The notes beneath the pieces are model-generated. The model was given only the letters and a program-made list of their open reading frames with translations, did no database searches and was not told the DNA's origin. The translations under genes and the position numbers were made by a program. Source: Oscheius sp. JU75 (Eukaryota > Nematoda > Chromadorea > Rhabditida > Rhabditidae). From it: 64,000 nucleotides of DNA. Within the stretch, counting starts at the first letter, position 1; each line of letters opens with the position of its first letter. Shown here one piece after another: positions 11,821 to 23,100 of the stretch. The DNA lies in the NCBI GenBank assembly GCA_037178855.1, contig JASJZC010000001.1, forward strand, positions 7,626,001 to 7,690,000, read 5' to 3'.

Positions 11821-14594
11821 ATGCCAGCCGACGACCACATCGCGGTCAAGAAGAGTGACAAAAAGAAGAAGTTCATTCCACGACAGCAAAAGTCGAAGGA
11901 GCTCATTTCTATCGAGGCTGTTCAAGAGAAATGTGAAAATTTTGAACAGGTAGGTGGCTTTCAGTCCTCTAAACAGCACTTCAGGTGAATACTATAACCT
12001 TGAAATCTTTCAAGGATATTCCTCTTTCTGAGGAAACACTAAAGGTTTGGAGTCTTTCAGGCCCTTACAAAACTTTGTTAAGGGTCTAGAAGAATGCGAC
12101 TACGTGAAGCCGACGAAAATTCAAAAGGACTCGCTGCCTTTCACCCTTACAGGACACGATGTGGTCGGTGCCGCAAAAACTGGCAGTGGAAAGACTTTAG
12201 CTCTAGTGATTCCGGTTGGTTTTATTCGTCTTCGTCTGAAAAATTTTGAATCAGATGTTAGAAAATCTGTGGAAAGCCCGTTGGCTTCGGAGCTACGGAC
12301 TCGGAGCTTTGATAATCTCTCCGACTCGTGAACTGGCTCTCCAGACGTTCACCTGCATCAACCACGTCGGAAAACACCACAACTTCTCGTGTGCTCTGCT
12401 AATTGGAGGAACTGACGTAGCTTACGAGCGAAATCGCCTAGGAACTGTTAACATTATCGTTTGTACACCTGGCCGTCTCCTACAGGTTTCTTTGTTTTCG
12501 GTAATCTATTCAAATTCAGTGTCTAGCACATGGACGAGAATGAACATCTCAATCCGGACCAGCTGCAAATGTTGATAATTGACGAAGCTGATCGTCTGCT
12601 AGACATGGGATTTAGCAAGCAGGTAAACAATTTGGACGTTCCACGCGAAAAAAGAAGGTTTCAGATCAATGCAATTGTCGGAAATCTTCCCGCAGAACGC
12701 CAGACGCTGCTCTTCTCAGCCACTCAGACCAAAAATGTGAAGGACTTGACCCGCGTCTGTACAAAGGTACTTTCCAAATGTATCTTTTACCTAAAGAATA
12801 GGATCCCGTCTTCATTTCTGTTCATGAAAACGCTGCCAGTGCCACTCCCGACCAGCTACAGCAGTCATATCTTCTCTGTGAGGAACAGGACAAGATCAAT
12901 ACGCTCTGGTCCTTCATCCAGATGCACAAGAAGCAGAAGATGCTTGTTTTTGTTAGCAGTTGCAAACAGGTAGCTTTGATCGGGGTTCAATAGCAAGTGG
13001 TTCTTCCAGGCCCGATTCATCACCGACAGTTTGTGCCATCTGCGACCTGGTCTGTCCGTCATGGGCCTCTGGGGCAGCATGAATCAGACAAAACGAGTCG
13101 CGACTTTCCAGAAGTTCGAAGATACCAGGGTTTGTTTCATTTTCTTCACATCACAAAAACTTTGTTCAGAAAGCCGTCCTAATTGCAACGGATATCGCCA
13201 GCAGAGGGCTGGATTTCTCCGATGTTGACTGGGTAATCCAACTCGACGCTCCGGCCACGGTTGACGACTATATTCACAGGTAATTTTGTCTGCCAAGAGA
13301 ATTAGTTTGGTGTTTCAGAGTCGGACGAACGGCCAGAATGAAGCGGAAGGGACAAGCAGTAATGTTCCTTAGTCCCTATCAGGAAAAGGGCATTCTGCAG
13401 CTGTTGAAGACGAAAAATATCGAAGTGAACAAGCTGACGTTCGTTTTTTTTCACTTATATATTTTCACAAACGAGAATTCTAGGGTCGATCCAAAAGCCA
13501 TGACTGATATTCGAGCCAAACTGCGAAGCATTTTAGCCCAGTTCAGTGAGCTGAATCAGTTTGCTCAGAAGGTAACTTTGGTTAATAAATACGCACAAAC
13601 AAACATTATAGAGCTTGGTCGGCTATCTTCGCAGTGTCTATTTGATGAAAGAAAAGTCGATCTTCGACGTCGAATCCATCGATGCAGCAGCGCTGGCCGA
13701 TTCCTACGGTCTTGTCTCAGTGCCAAGAGTTCGCTTCCTGTCAAAGAAGGGAATTGCCTTGAATGGAACTCACCAAAAGGCCGAGATTAAAAAAGAAGAG
13801 GAAGAAGTTGAAAAAGTAGGCGTCAACTAAGCCAGTTGTTCAAACTTCTCTTCAGCCGGATCGTTCTCAAGTAGGCCAATTTGCGGCCGATTTGGACGAA
13901 GACGATGACGAGCTGTTCCAAGTGAAAAAGACCGACGTTTTCAATGTCTTGGATGATAAAACACAGGTAGGAGATCCTTTTTTTCTAGAAATTCTAACCA
14001 ATTGACAGCTACTGGAGGTGAAAGGACGTGATGCTGCCAAAGAGGAACGAAAGACGGTGCTTTCGAAGATCCAAGCAGCCAAGAAGGTCCTGAACAAGGG
14101 CATCGCCGTCAACAAGAAGAAGATTTTCGGTGAAGATGATGAAGCGGTACAAATTATTCAGACTTTTCTATTTCTGTTCCAGATCTCGAACCTTCCAGAA
14201 GACTCGGCAGAGCCGGCCAAGGGCTTGAACATCCACGAAGCCATTGCGGAGATGAAGACAATGGACAAAGAGGACAGAAAACAGCTAAAGGAGAAGAAAA
14301 AACGGTTGAGAGATAAGCAAATTCGGAAGAAGGCAAAGGGAGACGCGTGAGTTGCTCTTGAAACTCTCGACGCAGCAACTTTGCAGGGATGAGCTCGATT
14401 TGCAAGATGACGGCGAGGGCAGTGGTATCAATAGCGATGCCGACCTGGACTGGCTGCCCGACCCTGACAAGAAGTATGAGTACGAGGAGGAAGAGCCGGA
14501 GGAACCAGCCGAGCCTGCCAAGAAAAAGAAGAGAAAAGCTGTGGATCTAAAGACGACGGAGCAAGAAGCCTTGGCCTTGCTTAACCCATTCTAG
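11821..14594 (+). CDS. ddx-10: DEAD-box RNA helicase DDX10/Dbp4
   Basis: A gene of about 13 small exons (first ones 11821-11949, 12015-12044, 12083-12214, 12255-12485, 12520-12622, 12665-12766) encodes the nucleolar helicase needed for 18S rRNA production. All DEAD-box motifs are visible in order: [26 protein letters not shown] in [33 protein letters not shown] and HRVGRTAR. The C-terminal third is charged and ends with an acidic/basic tail and a TAG at 14592-14594, as in Dbp4. The ATG lies 2 nt after a TTTCAG acceptor at 11819. Of DEAD-box families, the FxDxPLSxxTLK start ([10 protein letters not shown]) and the HxxGRTAR-to-tail layout favour DDX10. UTP15 begins 132 bp downstream on the same strand. 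Confidence 0.9.
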
Positions 14595-14701
14595 AAACCT
14601 GATTGTTATCCCCTTTGTTACTGTTGTCTGTTAAAAATATCGTTAATTTTTGTTAAGTTTTCCAGCCTGGGATCTTCCCAAAAATACTGTTAGCCTTGTT
14701 G

Positions 14702-14709
14702 TACTTTAG
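14702..14709 (+). promoter_or_regulatory. Probable trans-splice acceptor of UTP15
   Basis: The sequence TACTTTAG lies 17 nt before the UTP15 ATG in the 132 bp gap after DDX10. No coding exon ends in the gap that could donate to it in frame, so an outron-type trans-splice site is the simplest reading. Confidence 0.5.
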
Positions 14710-14726
14710 CTTATCTTGAAGGTCGA

Positions 14727-16852
14727 ATGGCGTTGACATACGTCCCGGCTGCGCGTATTCCAGCCTCGGATCAGGCTATCAAACATGACGACAATGCGTT
14801 TTACTGGAAGAGACTTCAAGTAAGTTTCCTCTCCAGCATCTTCCACTCGCATTTTTCAGCAATTGGCAGTGTTTCAAGAGCCGGGAGCCGTTTCTTCAGT
14901 TGCCTTCTGCCCGAAAAAACCCTACACAATTGCAACGACGAGCTCGGTTCGTCTGTCTCTCTACGATACGGTCGTCTGTGAGCCTATCAACATGTTCAGC
15001 AGGTGAACCTCTTCGAGACATCTCAGAAAAATCGCAATTTTCAGATTCAAACAGGCTGTTTTTGGCGCCCGTTTCCGCAAAGATGGCAGTCTGGTTGCTA
15101 TTGGAGGCGAGGAGGGCAAACTGCGCGTCTTCGATGTGGCTAGTGGCACCGGAACCGGCAAGGCCCCGCTGAGAAGCGTCAAAGCCAGTAGTCAGAGCCT
15201 GAAAGTTGTCGATTTCTCCCATTCTGGACGTGCCGTCTTCTCAATGGCCGACGATGGTCTGATCAAGCAGTGGGATCTTGCCGGAACAGGGTTCTTGTTC
15301 TCAATTTTTCCACATCGTATAGTATATTCAGAACCACACCAACTGTGGAGATTTCCGCTCATTCTGATGCCATCCGTGCCGGAGTTGTCTCCAGTTACAA
15401 CGAGAACATCATTGTCAGCGGTGGCTACGATCATAAGGTATGTTTTAATATGGTCTTAATTAATTGCAACCCCCTGATTCAGATCAAACTCTGGGACCTC
15501 CGAAATGGTGCATCTTCCGAAGCGTCTCTTACAATTGATTGCGGAGCTCCCGTGGAAACACTTCTCTATCTCCCTTCCGAGAATCTTCTTGCTTCAGCCT
15601 CGACAAATATAATCAAGTAATTGGGATTCTTTCTTCAGAAAATTAAACACCCTAGAATCTGGGATATCTCGGCCGGAGGACGTCAGCTCGCCTCAATTCA
15701 GCAGCACCACAAGACGATCACATCATTGGCTTTGGCAACCAATGGAACCTATCTCCTCTCGGGAGCCATCGACCGTCGTATCAATGTCTTCAATCTCTCC
15801 AATTATACCCTCGTAGGCATCTGACTTGAGCCGTGTTACATCACTTTTTTTAGACGTATTCAATGTCGATGGCATCGCCAGTTTTAGGCTTGGCCATGTC
15901 AGCCGACGATAGCATGATGGCAGTAGGTATGGGCAGTCTTCTGGCCATCCACAGAAGAGCTCCTCTGAAAGATGTAAATTTTCCCACCATTATCATCCTT
16001 ATTGGCGCTTCAGGTGATCACAGCCACGAAGTTCAAGGACTCAAAGGCTGTTCGCAAGACGATTACCCAGGTCGAGGTGAAAGAACGCGGAGAGGAGATG
16101 AAGAAGGAAGAAATTGTAGCCCAACAGGCTCAACTCGTTCGTTTTCCTGCTTCTTCTAAGTCATAATAAGTGTTTAGATGAAATTAGATCGTGTGGATAG
16201 AATGCTCAAAAAGTATCAGCACGGTTTGGCTATCAAGACCATGTTCAGTTGTAAGAAACCTACTTTTTCCCATCAAAACCCTCGGTTTCAGCGTGGAGTG
16301 TCAAGAACAAACGAGAGCAGATTCCGGGCTATCTTCGAGTCATTGTCCACAGAAGAGCTATTCATGCTGCCCTAGCTGGCCAAGACCTTCATCTTGTTGC
16401 CAAAATTGCTCGGTCAGATCTTTTAGGATCAGCTGAATAGCCTGATTTCAGATATCTGTACGAGAACCTGGTTCGGAACAACTATTTTGACATTCTGCGT
16501 CATGTGGCTATAGCCCTGTTCGAGGTCTACGGCGAGGAACAGCTCGAACAAAAGACTGTCCACCAGATGAGCAAGCTCAGGGACTGTCTAGCTCGTGAAC
16601 TCGTCGTTCAGAAACAGGTATTTTACATTGCCCTGAAAGTTATTTAGTTTTTCTCTTCAGATCTCTCAATCAATCGGAATCCTCGAAATGATCATTAATG
16701 CTAGTGCAGACAATCAGCAAGTGAGTCTTTTACCATTTCTAACCAATCTGACTTCATTTCAGAACGATATAGTCGTCGATTCTACCGGCGTCTTCGGTGA
16801 CGTGACCGTCTCCACAGTCCCACTTCCCCTTGAAAATGTTGTGTCCAATTAG
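14727..16852 (+). CDS. utp-15: U3 snoRNP-associated protein UTP15 (WD40)
   Basis: About nine exons from ATG 14727 to TAG 16850-16852. The N-terminal two thirds is a WD40 propeller (repeats ending in IKQWDL, IKLWDLRNG, IKIWDISAGG, INVFNLSNY). The C-terminal third carries the UTP15 C-terminal helical domain (LMKLDRVDRMLKKYQHGLAI, then ...LRDCLARELVVQKQISQSIG). In yeast and animals UTP15 is part of the t-UTP/UtpA subcomplex, which links rDNA transcription to early pre-rRNA processing in the nucleolus. Placing it 132 bp behind DDX10, another small-subunit processome factor, suggests a co-transcribed pair. The start matches the UTP15 N-terminus and lies just after a TTTAG acceptor. No anomalies are seen. 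Confidence 0.9.
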
Positions 16853-17107
16853 TTCGTTGTTTTTCCTTGTTGGCTGTTTGTTGTTACTTTGGCGTTATAA
16901 ATCTATTCTCATTCGAAATCAGATTTTTTTCCAAGAAATACGGTGGGATAGATCATAAAATTGCGTAAAAGGCTCCTCTCCGCTTACCCGCTAAAAAGAC
17001 GCTGACCGTATTAGGCCGGCCCAGTCCGAAAGCATCGCCCTGCGTTTCGGTCCGGTCCTAATTCAGCGCACCTTTTGGAGGTGAAGGCGACATTTATTAA
17101 TTTTTCA

Positions 17108-17158
17108 ATGTTCCGCAAAGTTGTACAACGTTTCGAGATCCAAAACTTTGCAGAACAT
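17108..17158 (+). repeat. 51 bp palindromic dispersed repeat, copy 1
   Basis: The arms ATGTTCCGCAAAGTT and AACTTTGCAGAACAT are reverse complements at 14 of 15 positions. Related copies of equal or nearly equal length lie at 22152-22202 and 34550-34599, and similarity extends some 35-40 bp further downstream in each. Confidence 0.7.
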
Positions 17159-17449
17159 TGCAAACCCGAAAAATGCATCCTTGACTCCGAAAAGAAAGTT
17201 CGGACCAGCCGGTCCGCGCGCACAGGCCCAGCAGGATCTAGCAGTTTTGGCAGTTGTTTGGCTTCAAGTAGATCGTTATGGAACCAACTTATAACGTGCT
17301 TGCGTTGAATACTCAAGCAAGCAGCCAAAGTTTTTATCCCCTTTTCCTTTTTAGGTTTATTCACAATAATCATATATTTTATATATGTCGTGTCAAGCTT
17401 GCTCTCCATTGTTCAGGGTCCGTCCTCGCTGTTCTCGTCCATGTCTTGC

Positions 17450-17719
17450 CTATTTATCAAGCAAAGTTACTCCGACCATTCTTCTCATCATCCCGTGCTG
17501 AGCTGTTCGTAGTATAGATAGGTCCTTTTCTCGAGTAGGCCATGTTTCGGACGCATATAGTAAACAAGGCTCAACACACACCCTGTAGAGTTTTCTCTTC
17601 TGGGCCAGATTGATCCGTTTGTTGGTGAAGGTTTCGTGAAATCTACTCAAGGCAAACCAACTAGATCGAATTCGTCTTCCGACATCCCTTTTCCTAAAAT
17701 TTTTTTTTGGCGTAAGCAA
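17450..17719 (-). mobile_element. Non-LTR retrotransposon fragment (RTE-like reverse transcriptase end)
   Basis: The minus strand keeps an open frame of about 90 codons with a segment typical of the C-terminal end of RTE-clade reverse transcriptases: KRKLYRVCVEPCLLYASETW followed by a stretch ending QHGMMRRMVGVTL. The LLYxSETW and MxRRMxGV signatures are specific to this thumb-like region. No endonuclease domain, no catalytic FADD-type motif and no full-length frame are present, so this is a dead 3' piece. Faint continuation may reach about 17390. It lies between UTP15 and the SPK-like gene. Confidence 0.75.
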
Positions 17720-17835
17720 CTTTTTTTTTCACAAATTTTATGAACAAAAGTTACTAACGCCTTTTTTGGCTCTGATTTGTTGGTCGCATTACTTTTTTTC
17801 ACGTCTCGTACAAGCAAAAAATAGCTTTTTCAGTA

Positions 17836-19760
17836 ATGGCTCGCGTTAAGTTCGGCGTGGCCGAAGACGACAAGATGTTCAGCTTTTGGGAAGAGTGAGC
17901 ATCTTTTATGCGCCTGGTATATCCAAAATTTAGGAGGCTGAAAATGGGCGACGAAAGCGCCAAGGATGTCTACGGATTTGTCTTGTGGGAGAAGTATGAG
18001 CCGGTGAACGAGAGAAGTGTCTCGAGTCTCCAGTCACGGTAAGTTTCATTCTTTCACTTTTACTCGACATCTTTTAGCGCAAGAAGGATCGTTCCGCAGT
18101 TTTACCAATGGAACTGGAAGGTGGGAAGAAAGCTGGCTGTGTACAAAATGTGGCAGAAGAGTTTCACTGGCGACAAGGCCACTCTTCATGCGTGAGTTTC
18201 GTTTCAAATTCTCTTTCCCGCCCAAAGCATCCTTCGCACTTCTCAGTTCCAGGATCGAGAAGTACTGCAAAGTCGATATAACCCTTTACCGAGACGGCAC
18301 CATAAAATCGTGGACGCGTAAATCGAAGAGTAAACCTACAATGACTAGTCAAGAAGGCGGAGTAGCAGCTCTCGAAGACGCTGGCTCAGAGAGGATAGTG
18401 ATTGAAGATTCTGACGAGGAGATGCAAATAAGTATGTTACTTTCTCGTCTTTCCTGCAAAATTCTTTAGGTGAAGCGGTTCAGCCAACGAAGCCAAATGT
18501 AACACTCTGTTTCTCGGAGGACGAAGTAGGTAATGTATTCTGTCATGCTGCCTTCTAGCTTACTATTTTGGATGAAGTTGTTCAGCCCCCAAAGAAGAAA
18601 CCCAAGTCGACCGTCTCTCAGCCTGAGATTGTACAGCGTGTTGTGGCGGAGCCTCCGAAGGAGAATGCTGTCGTTACAGCCGTTGATGATGCTCCAGGAG
18701 CCGTGAATCCGCTCGACTATACCCACGTCTCGCTGGCAGAATTGGACACGATGAACTTCACGCAAATCATCGAAAGCCTCAAGAAGACGGTCAACACGAA
18801 TCACGAAACGCGCGAGTTCTTGGGGAAGCCGCCTATCTCCACTCCTCCCGTGCGTTTTCACACCCTTCTTCGTTTTCACACCCTATTTTCAGCATTTGAA
18901 AAAGAGTTTCAACGAGATCACTCCACTGGAGCCTCTGATGTCGGGAGAAAAGAAAAAACAAAATTGTGTCTCTTTCCCAAATCAGCCCCTCTTTGGCAAT
19001 CGTGAAGAACTTGTGCAGTCAAAGAAGGCAGACGAGAACGATGTCGGCGATCGTGTGGTTCCTGCAAAACAGCTCAATGATGTGGCTCCTCCGCGCCCGG
19101 AGACGAGAACTGTCAGTCCGCCCAATACTGCTCCGGCTACCTGCGGCAGAAGCCCTGAGGTGAGGATACTGGCTTTGCTACAATATAGTTCCGTTTGATT
19201 TCAGACGATCAAAGTGACTCCTGAAATCCGCAACGAAGCCTTCAGTGCTGCTTTCAAGCGTCTTCGCGAGTGCCACAAGCACATTACTCCCGAGAATGTG
19301 CCCCAATTCCGCGCTGTCGAGCGAAAGATCCAAGCTGACGGTCTCACTCTAGAGCAGTTCTGCGATAAGATGGCCGTCGATTTCGTGAACCTCTCTGCAC
19401 TACTGATGGCCGAAACTGCCCGAAGGTTTTTTGCTCGCCCTTTCCGTCCACCTAATTCAATGGCTTCAGTTCTACTAAAGTTCGACTCGTTCCCGTCCCT
19501 CACCTATATGTCCGCGCTCCGCAGAGGCTCCAGATTGTCACCGACATCTGGAACGAGTTCGAGAAGTCAACTCCTGCTGACAAGTTGCCCTTGATCAAGA
19601 ACTCAATCGAAGGAAGTGAGCTGATGATCTTAATCATGTCCCTGTCCGAGGTGATCCTCCTCTATTTGCAAAATTTCTCTAGTTTCAGGAGCAGTATGCC
19701 GACGGGATGAAGGATCTTGCCGCCAGTCTTCGCCAGGAGTTCGTCTATAACTCTGACTAG
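17836..19760 (+). CDS. SPK-like domain protein (putative nuclear factor)
   Basis: About ten exons run from ATG 17836 (2 nt after CTTTTTTCAG) to TAG 19758-19760. The first ~115 residues form a compact domain: FWEERLKMGDESAKDVYGF, then SSLQSRARRIVPQFYQWNWK, a helical stretch and VDITLYRDGTIKSW. The ladder of a loose N-terminal helix, an RI-type helix and a final V-x-(I/L)-D/Y-x-x-G-x-I strand resembles the nematode SPK domain found in chromatin-associated proteins. A Myb/SANT-like fold (as in RAP1) is the alternative. A long Pro/Glu/Ser-rich linker with DSDEE and PPKKKPKS (a possible nuclear signal) follows, then a helical C-terminal domain (TPEIRNEAFSAAFKRLRECH, then IVTDIWNEFEKS). The domain name is a structural impression, not a search result. 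Confidence 0.55.
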
Positions 19761-20106
19761 TATGTGTACTGTAATAGTATTTGCTTTCTGATGGATAAAT
19801 TAGCTCTTTTGAAGATGTTTATTCATCAATAGCTCTGTATGTGACAAGATGGATGAGAAAAGGCGACTGATACTGAGCTGCCAGATAAGTAGGATAGATC
19901 AAATGGGAAGCAGCCTGAGATGTGTGGGTAGGTTGATGGGAGTGCTTGTGTGTGTATGTGTGTGGTCGCAATAGGGCAATATTGAGCGTAAACTGATAAA
20001 AACAATGAGGTACAGGAAAGATATCGCAGAAGTTCAGACCACAGATTTTGGTTCTTTTCTCTTTTAAGGGGAATAAGTGTGTGGCAAGTGGGAGAGATGA
20101 AAAATG
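19761..20106. other. Convergent intergenic spacer
   Basis: This is the tail-to-tail gap between the SPK-like gene and CRTC. A minus-strand AATAAA at 19818-19823 is a likely CRTC polyadenylation signal. A TG-rich tract lies at about 19929-19962. No gene is seen. Confidence 0.5.
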
Positions 20107-23100
20107 CTATAAAACATGGTGTTCCGTTGAACCGTTGCACAGCGAGGCCATCTCGTTCGAGTCCAGGGTCAAGTGCTGAAAATTCCTCGTTTCAAAGTCA
20201 AGTGGTCATCGACTGATTTGTTCAATAAGAAAAGGCCATTACTGTAACCCATTTGTTTTTATGACGGAATCCTTGTTCAAGCCAAAATGAGACGGTCCTT
20301 TAACCAAAATTTGACTGACAATGAGTATTCAATGTTTGCATGCTAAACAGCTCCCGCCACGGAAATAAATGTGAACATCTGTTAGCGTATGTTGAAAGTA
20401 CTTTCACAAGGAGCTGGTCACTGATTCAAAACATTTTCCATGCTCACCTGTAAGTCGTTGTAACAGTCAAAGTGTTGACCGTGTCCCCCGTCAGGATTCG
20501 TCAGCACGACTCGCGGAATATCCATGGATTCGGGCGAATTGGAAAAAGTGCGACTTGTTGGCCATTGCGGCTGAGCCATGGGATCAATGACATTAGCCGG
20601 CGATGTCGGAGCTGACTGTGATTCGGGCGTCAGCGAGGGACCCGGCACAAGACGACCACATTGGCCTGTACTGTGTCTTTGTCCAACCGTGGCATGATAA
20701 CAATTCGGAGGTATTTGGGGTAGATTCGGCAGATTTGACATACTTTGCTGAAGATTTTTCGTAAAGGGAGAGAATAATTGCTTACGTCTGGGTCCTGCAT
20801 CATTCCTGGCGGACTGAGTTCCATCATCGGCGTCGTTCGCTCCTCGAGCATTATCGTTGAGCCCATTGGAGAGCCCATCGGTGAACCCATCGGACTCCCG
20901 TTTGCGAAGCTGCAAATAGAATCGAATGCATTGAACTGTTCTCATGACAAGGCACTAACAGGTCCTATAAGGCAAGGAAGGCGTGTGGAAGGTGCTACCT
21001 CAAGTTAAGACTGAGACTATTGAATAGATGCTGTTTTCTTTCTAGCTCGGCAGTCTACTTCGAACAGTTCTGAGCTTATATCAGGTACCTGGGTATCTAA
21101 GAACGAGTTTGATTGTGGCAAGTTAGGTGGACTAGCAGTTTTTGCCAGGTACGGTTTACCCAGAGAGTATCTCCGCAGACTAGTTGAGCTGGTAGTAGGT
21201 ACAGTATAATTAGAGACAATCACAGGAAACTCTTGAACAGTGACTACTACCTAAGCAGACAGAATCTGTCGAGCGACCAATGAAGTCTCTGGATTTTTGG
21301 TTGACCATCTAGGTGCGAAAGTACTGTGTTTCATTAGACGATTGTCTTTAGTACTTGTTCCATAACTCCTATCAAATATTCAAGGCCCTCCGACTCACCC
21401 GAATCCTCCGGGCATCATATGCTGGACAGGGCTCTGCATCGGCGATTGATGCATTTGATGAGCCATCTGTGGCGGCAAAGGACCCGGTGGCAAAGGTCCT
21501 GGCGGCATTTGCATCGCTCCCGGATGCATTCCACTCGGTCCAGGCTAAAACCTTTGTTGGATTCAAACACGAGAGTTCTACCTGCATCTGATGCATAAGA
21601 TGGTTCTGCGGCACCATCTGGTACATCGGGTGCATTGGAGCCATCGGGACCGACTGATGGATGTTCGGATCCGATCGGGCTCGGTTTATTCTGAAAAGAA
21701 GTTCGTTCTCCCTCTGATGTAAACCTGGCTGTCATTCGCAGCTGCGAGAGTCCCCAATAACGCAGATTAATACTTTTATTAGACTCTCTCTCCCTGTGTG
21801 CGCACGAGTCCAGGTGCAATTCACACGAGTGTCAGAGAGGGGGTGGAGAACAAAAGTAATTGGAACATGATGGCTTTTCGCGAAACCTAATGTTTGTCCC
21901 CTCTCAATCTAATTTACCGTATTCGGACGAGTGTATCCCGGTCTATTTTGGTCTCAAGGGAGGGGGACAGGTTCTACAAAGTTTTTGAGGAGGAACTCTG
22001 AAGTTTTTTTCAACCGTTTGATGGAACAGTTTTGAAAGCTTCAAAGCCTTGATTTTCAATAATTCCAGGACAGTACGCAGTCTCTAACCGATGAAATGCG
22101 TAGAGTTTACCAACGTTTTTAGGATATAAAGGTTAGTTTTCGGATTTTCTGATGTTCTGCAAAGTGTTAGACAAAGTCAAATGCTACAACTTTACAGTAC
22201 ATGGAAAGCTGGAAAATGTCATTTTGGGGCTGAAAAGTGTGTTGCAAGAAGACCACAGGACCACTCCCAGTCAAGGTCCAAGACAGTTTCTGGGTGATGT
22301 ACTACATTTTCAGAGCTGGATCAATCCTAAAAGTAATCCCCCTTCCAAAAGGCGGTTTTTCGCCTCGTTCTCTGATGTCCATTCAGATCTGTGAATCGGT
22401 TCCAAAAACGGTTTTGGGATGACCAATATTTGTTCAATAAAACGATGTTACCCTGTTTGATCTGCTCTTCACGCCCCATTCGAATCGTATGTCCCCCACG
22501 CAGGGAACAAACACAAAAATGATTTTATATCTAATTTGTCTACCACCCCCTGTTTCACCATAGGATTAGGCCCGTCCCCTCAGCACGAATAACATCATCT
22601 TTCCAGATGGCGGATGATCCCGTTGAGCCGGCGAGGCTTCCTCTTCTCGCCAATCGATAACCCTTCTTATCAGATGTCATATTGGGAGTGGGGACACACG
22701 GTTCGTGTAATTGATCATGTCTGTTCAAAAAGAGACAGATGAAGGAAATGCTAGTTGCCCTCAAGGGAAAGATGATACGGGACGCAGGATGGCAAATAGC
22801 GCGGGAAGACTCAAATGGATATTGGAGAGAGGGCGAGCTAGTCTCTGACAATCTTCTTCTCGTTAAAAGGTGCTAATTGGAAGCCTATTTATGTCGTGTT
22901 GACATGGATAACTCTCCGAAAAGTGTGTTTTGAAATTTTGTTTGTATTTTCCACTTCTTAGCCGTTTACGGATATAGAAAGAGCTCCTTCTGCCTTATAA
23001 TGTTCTAAGAGCGTGTAATACTTTGAGCTGGAGAACATCGCGAAGCAAAACCCCCACGCTGTGAGCCGAGTCCAACTCTTCTATGAACTGTCCGACCTTA

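Larger units (their letters stand above)
16853..17835. other. Intergenic region with a LINE remnant and a palindromic repeat
   Basis: The stretch holds a 51 bp palindromic repeat (17108-17158) and a reverse-transcriptase remnant (17450-17719). The rest has no recognisable gene. The right end runs into the pyrimidine-rich acceptor CTTTTTTCAG just before the next start codon. Confidence 0.55.

Noticed and set aside
17011-17409. A 132-codon minus-strand frame next to the LINE remnant.
   Set aside because: It lacks any reverse-transcriptase or known motif and crosses the palindromic repeat; likely chance.
20113-20175. A tRNA B-box-like sequence GTTCGAGTCC on the plus strand.
   Set aside because: On the minus strand it is the last coding exon of CRTC, with matching phase and a TTTTCAG acceptor, so the resemblance is chance.
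22555-22851. A minus-strand frame with a possible kinase site LARRGSLAGS, considered as a CRTC exon.
   Set aside because: The true regulatory site NRARSDPNIHQS was found at 21582-21690 with matching splice phase, so this stretch is intron.
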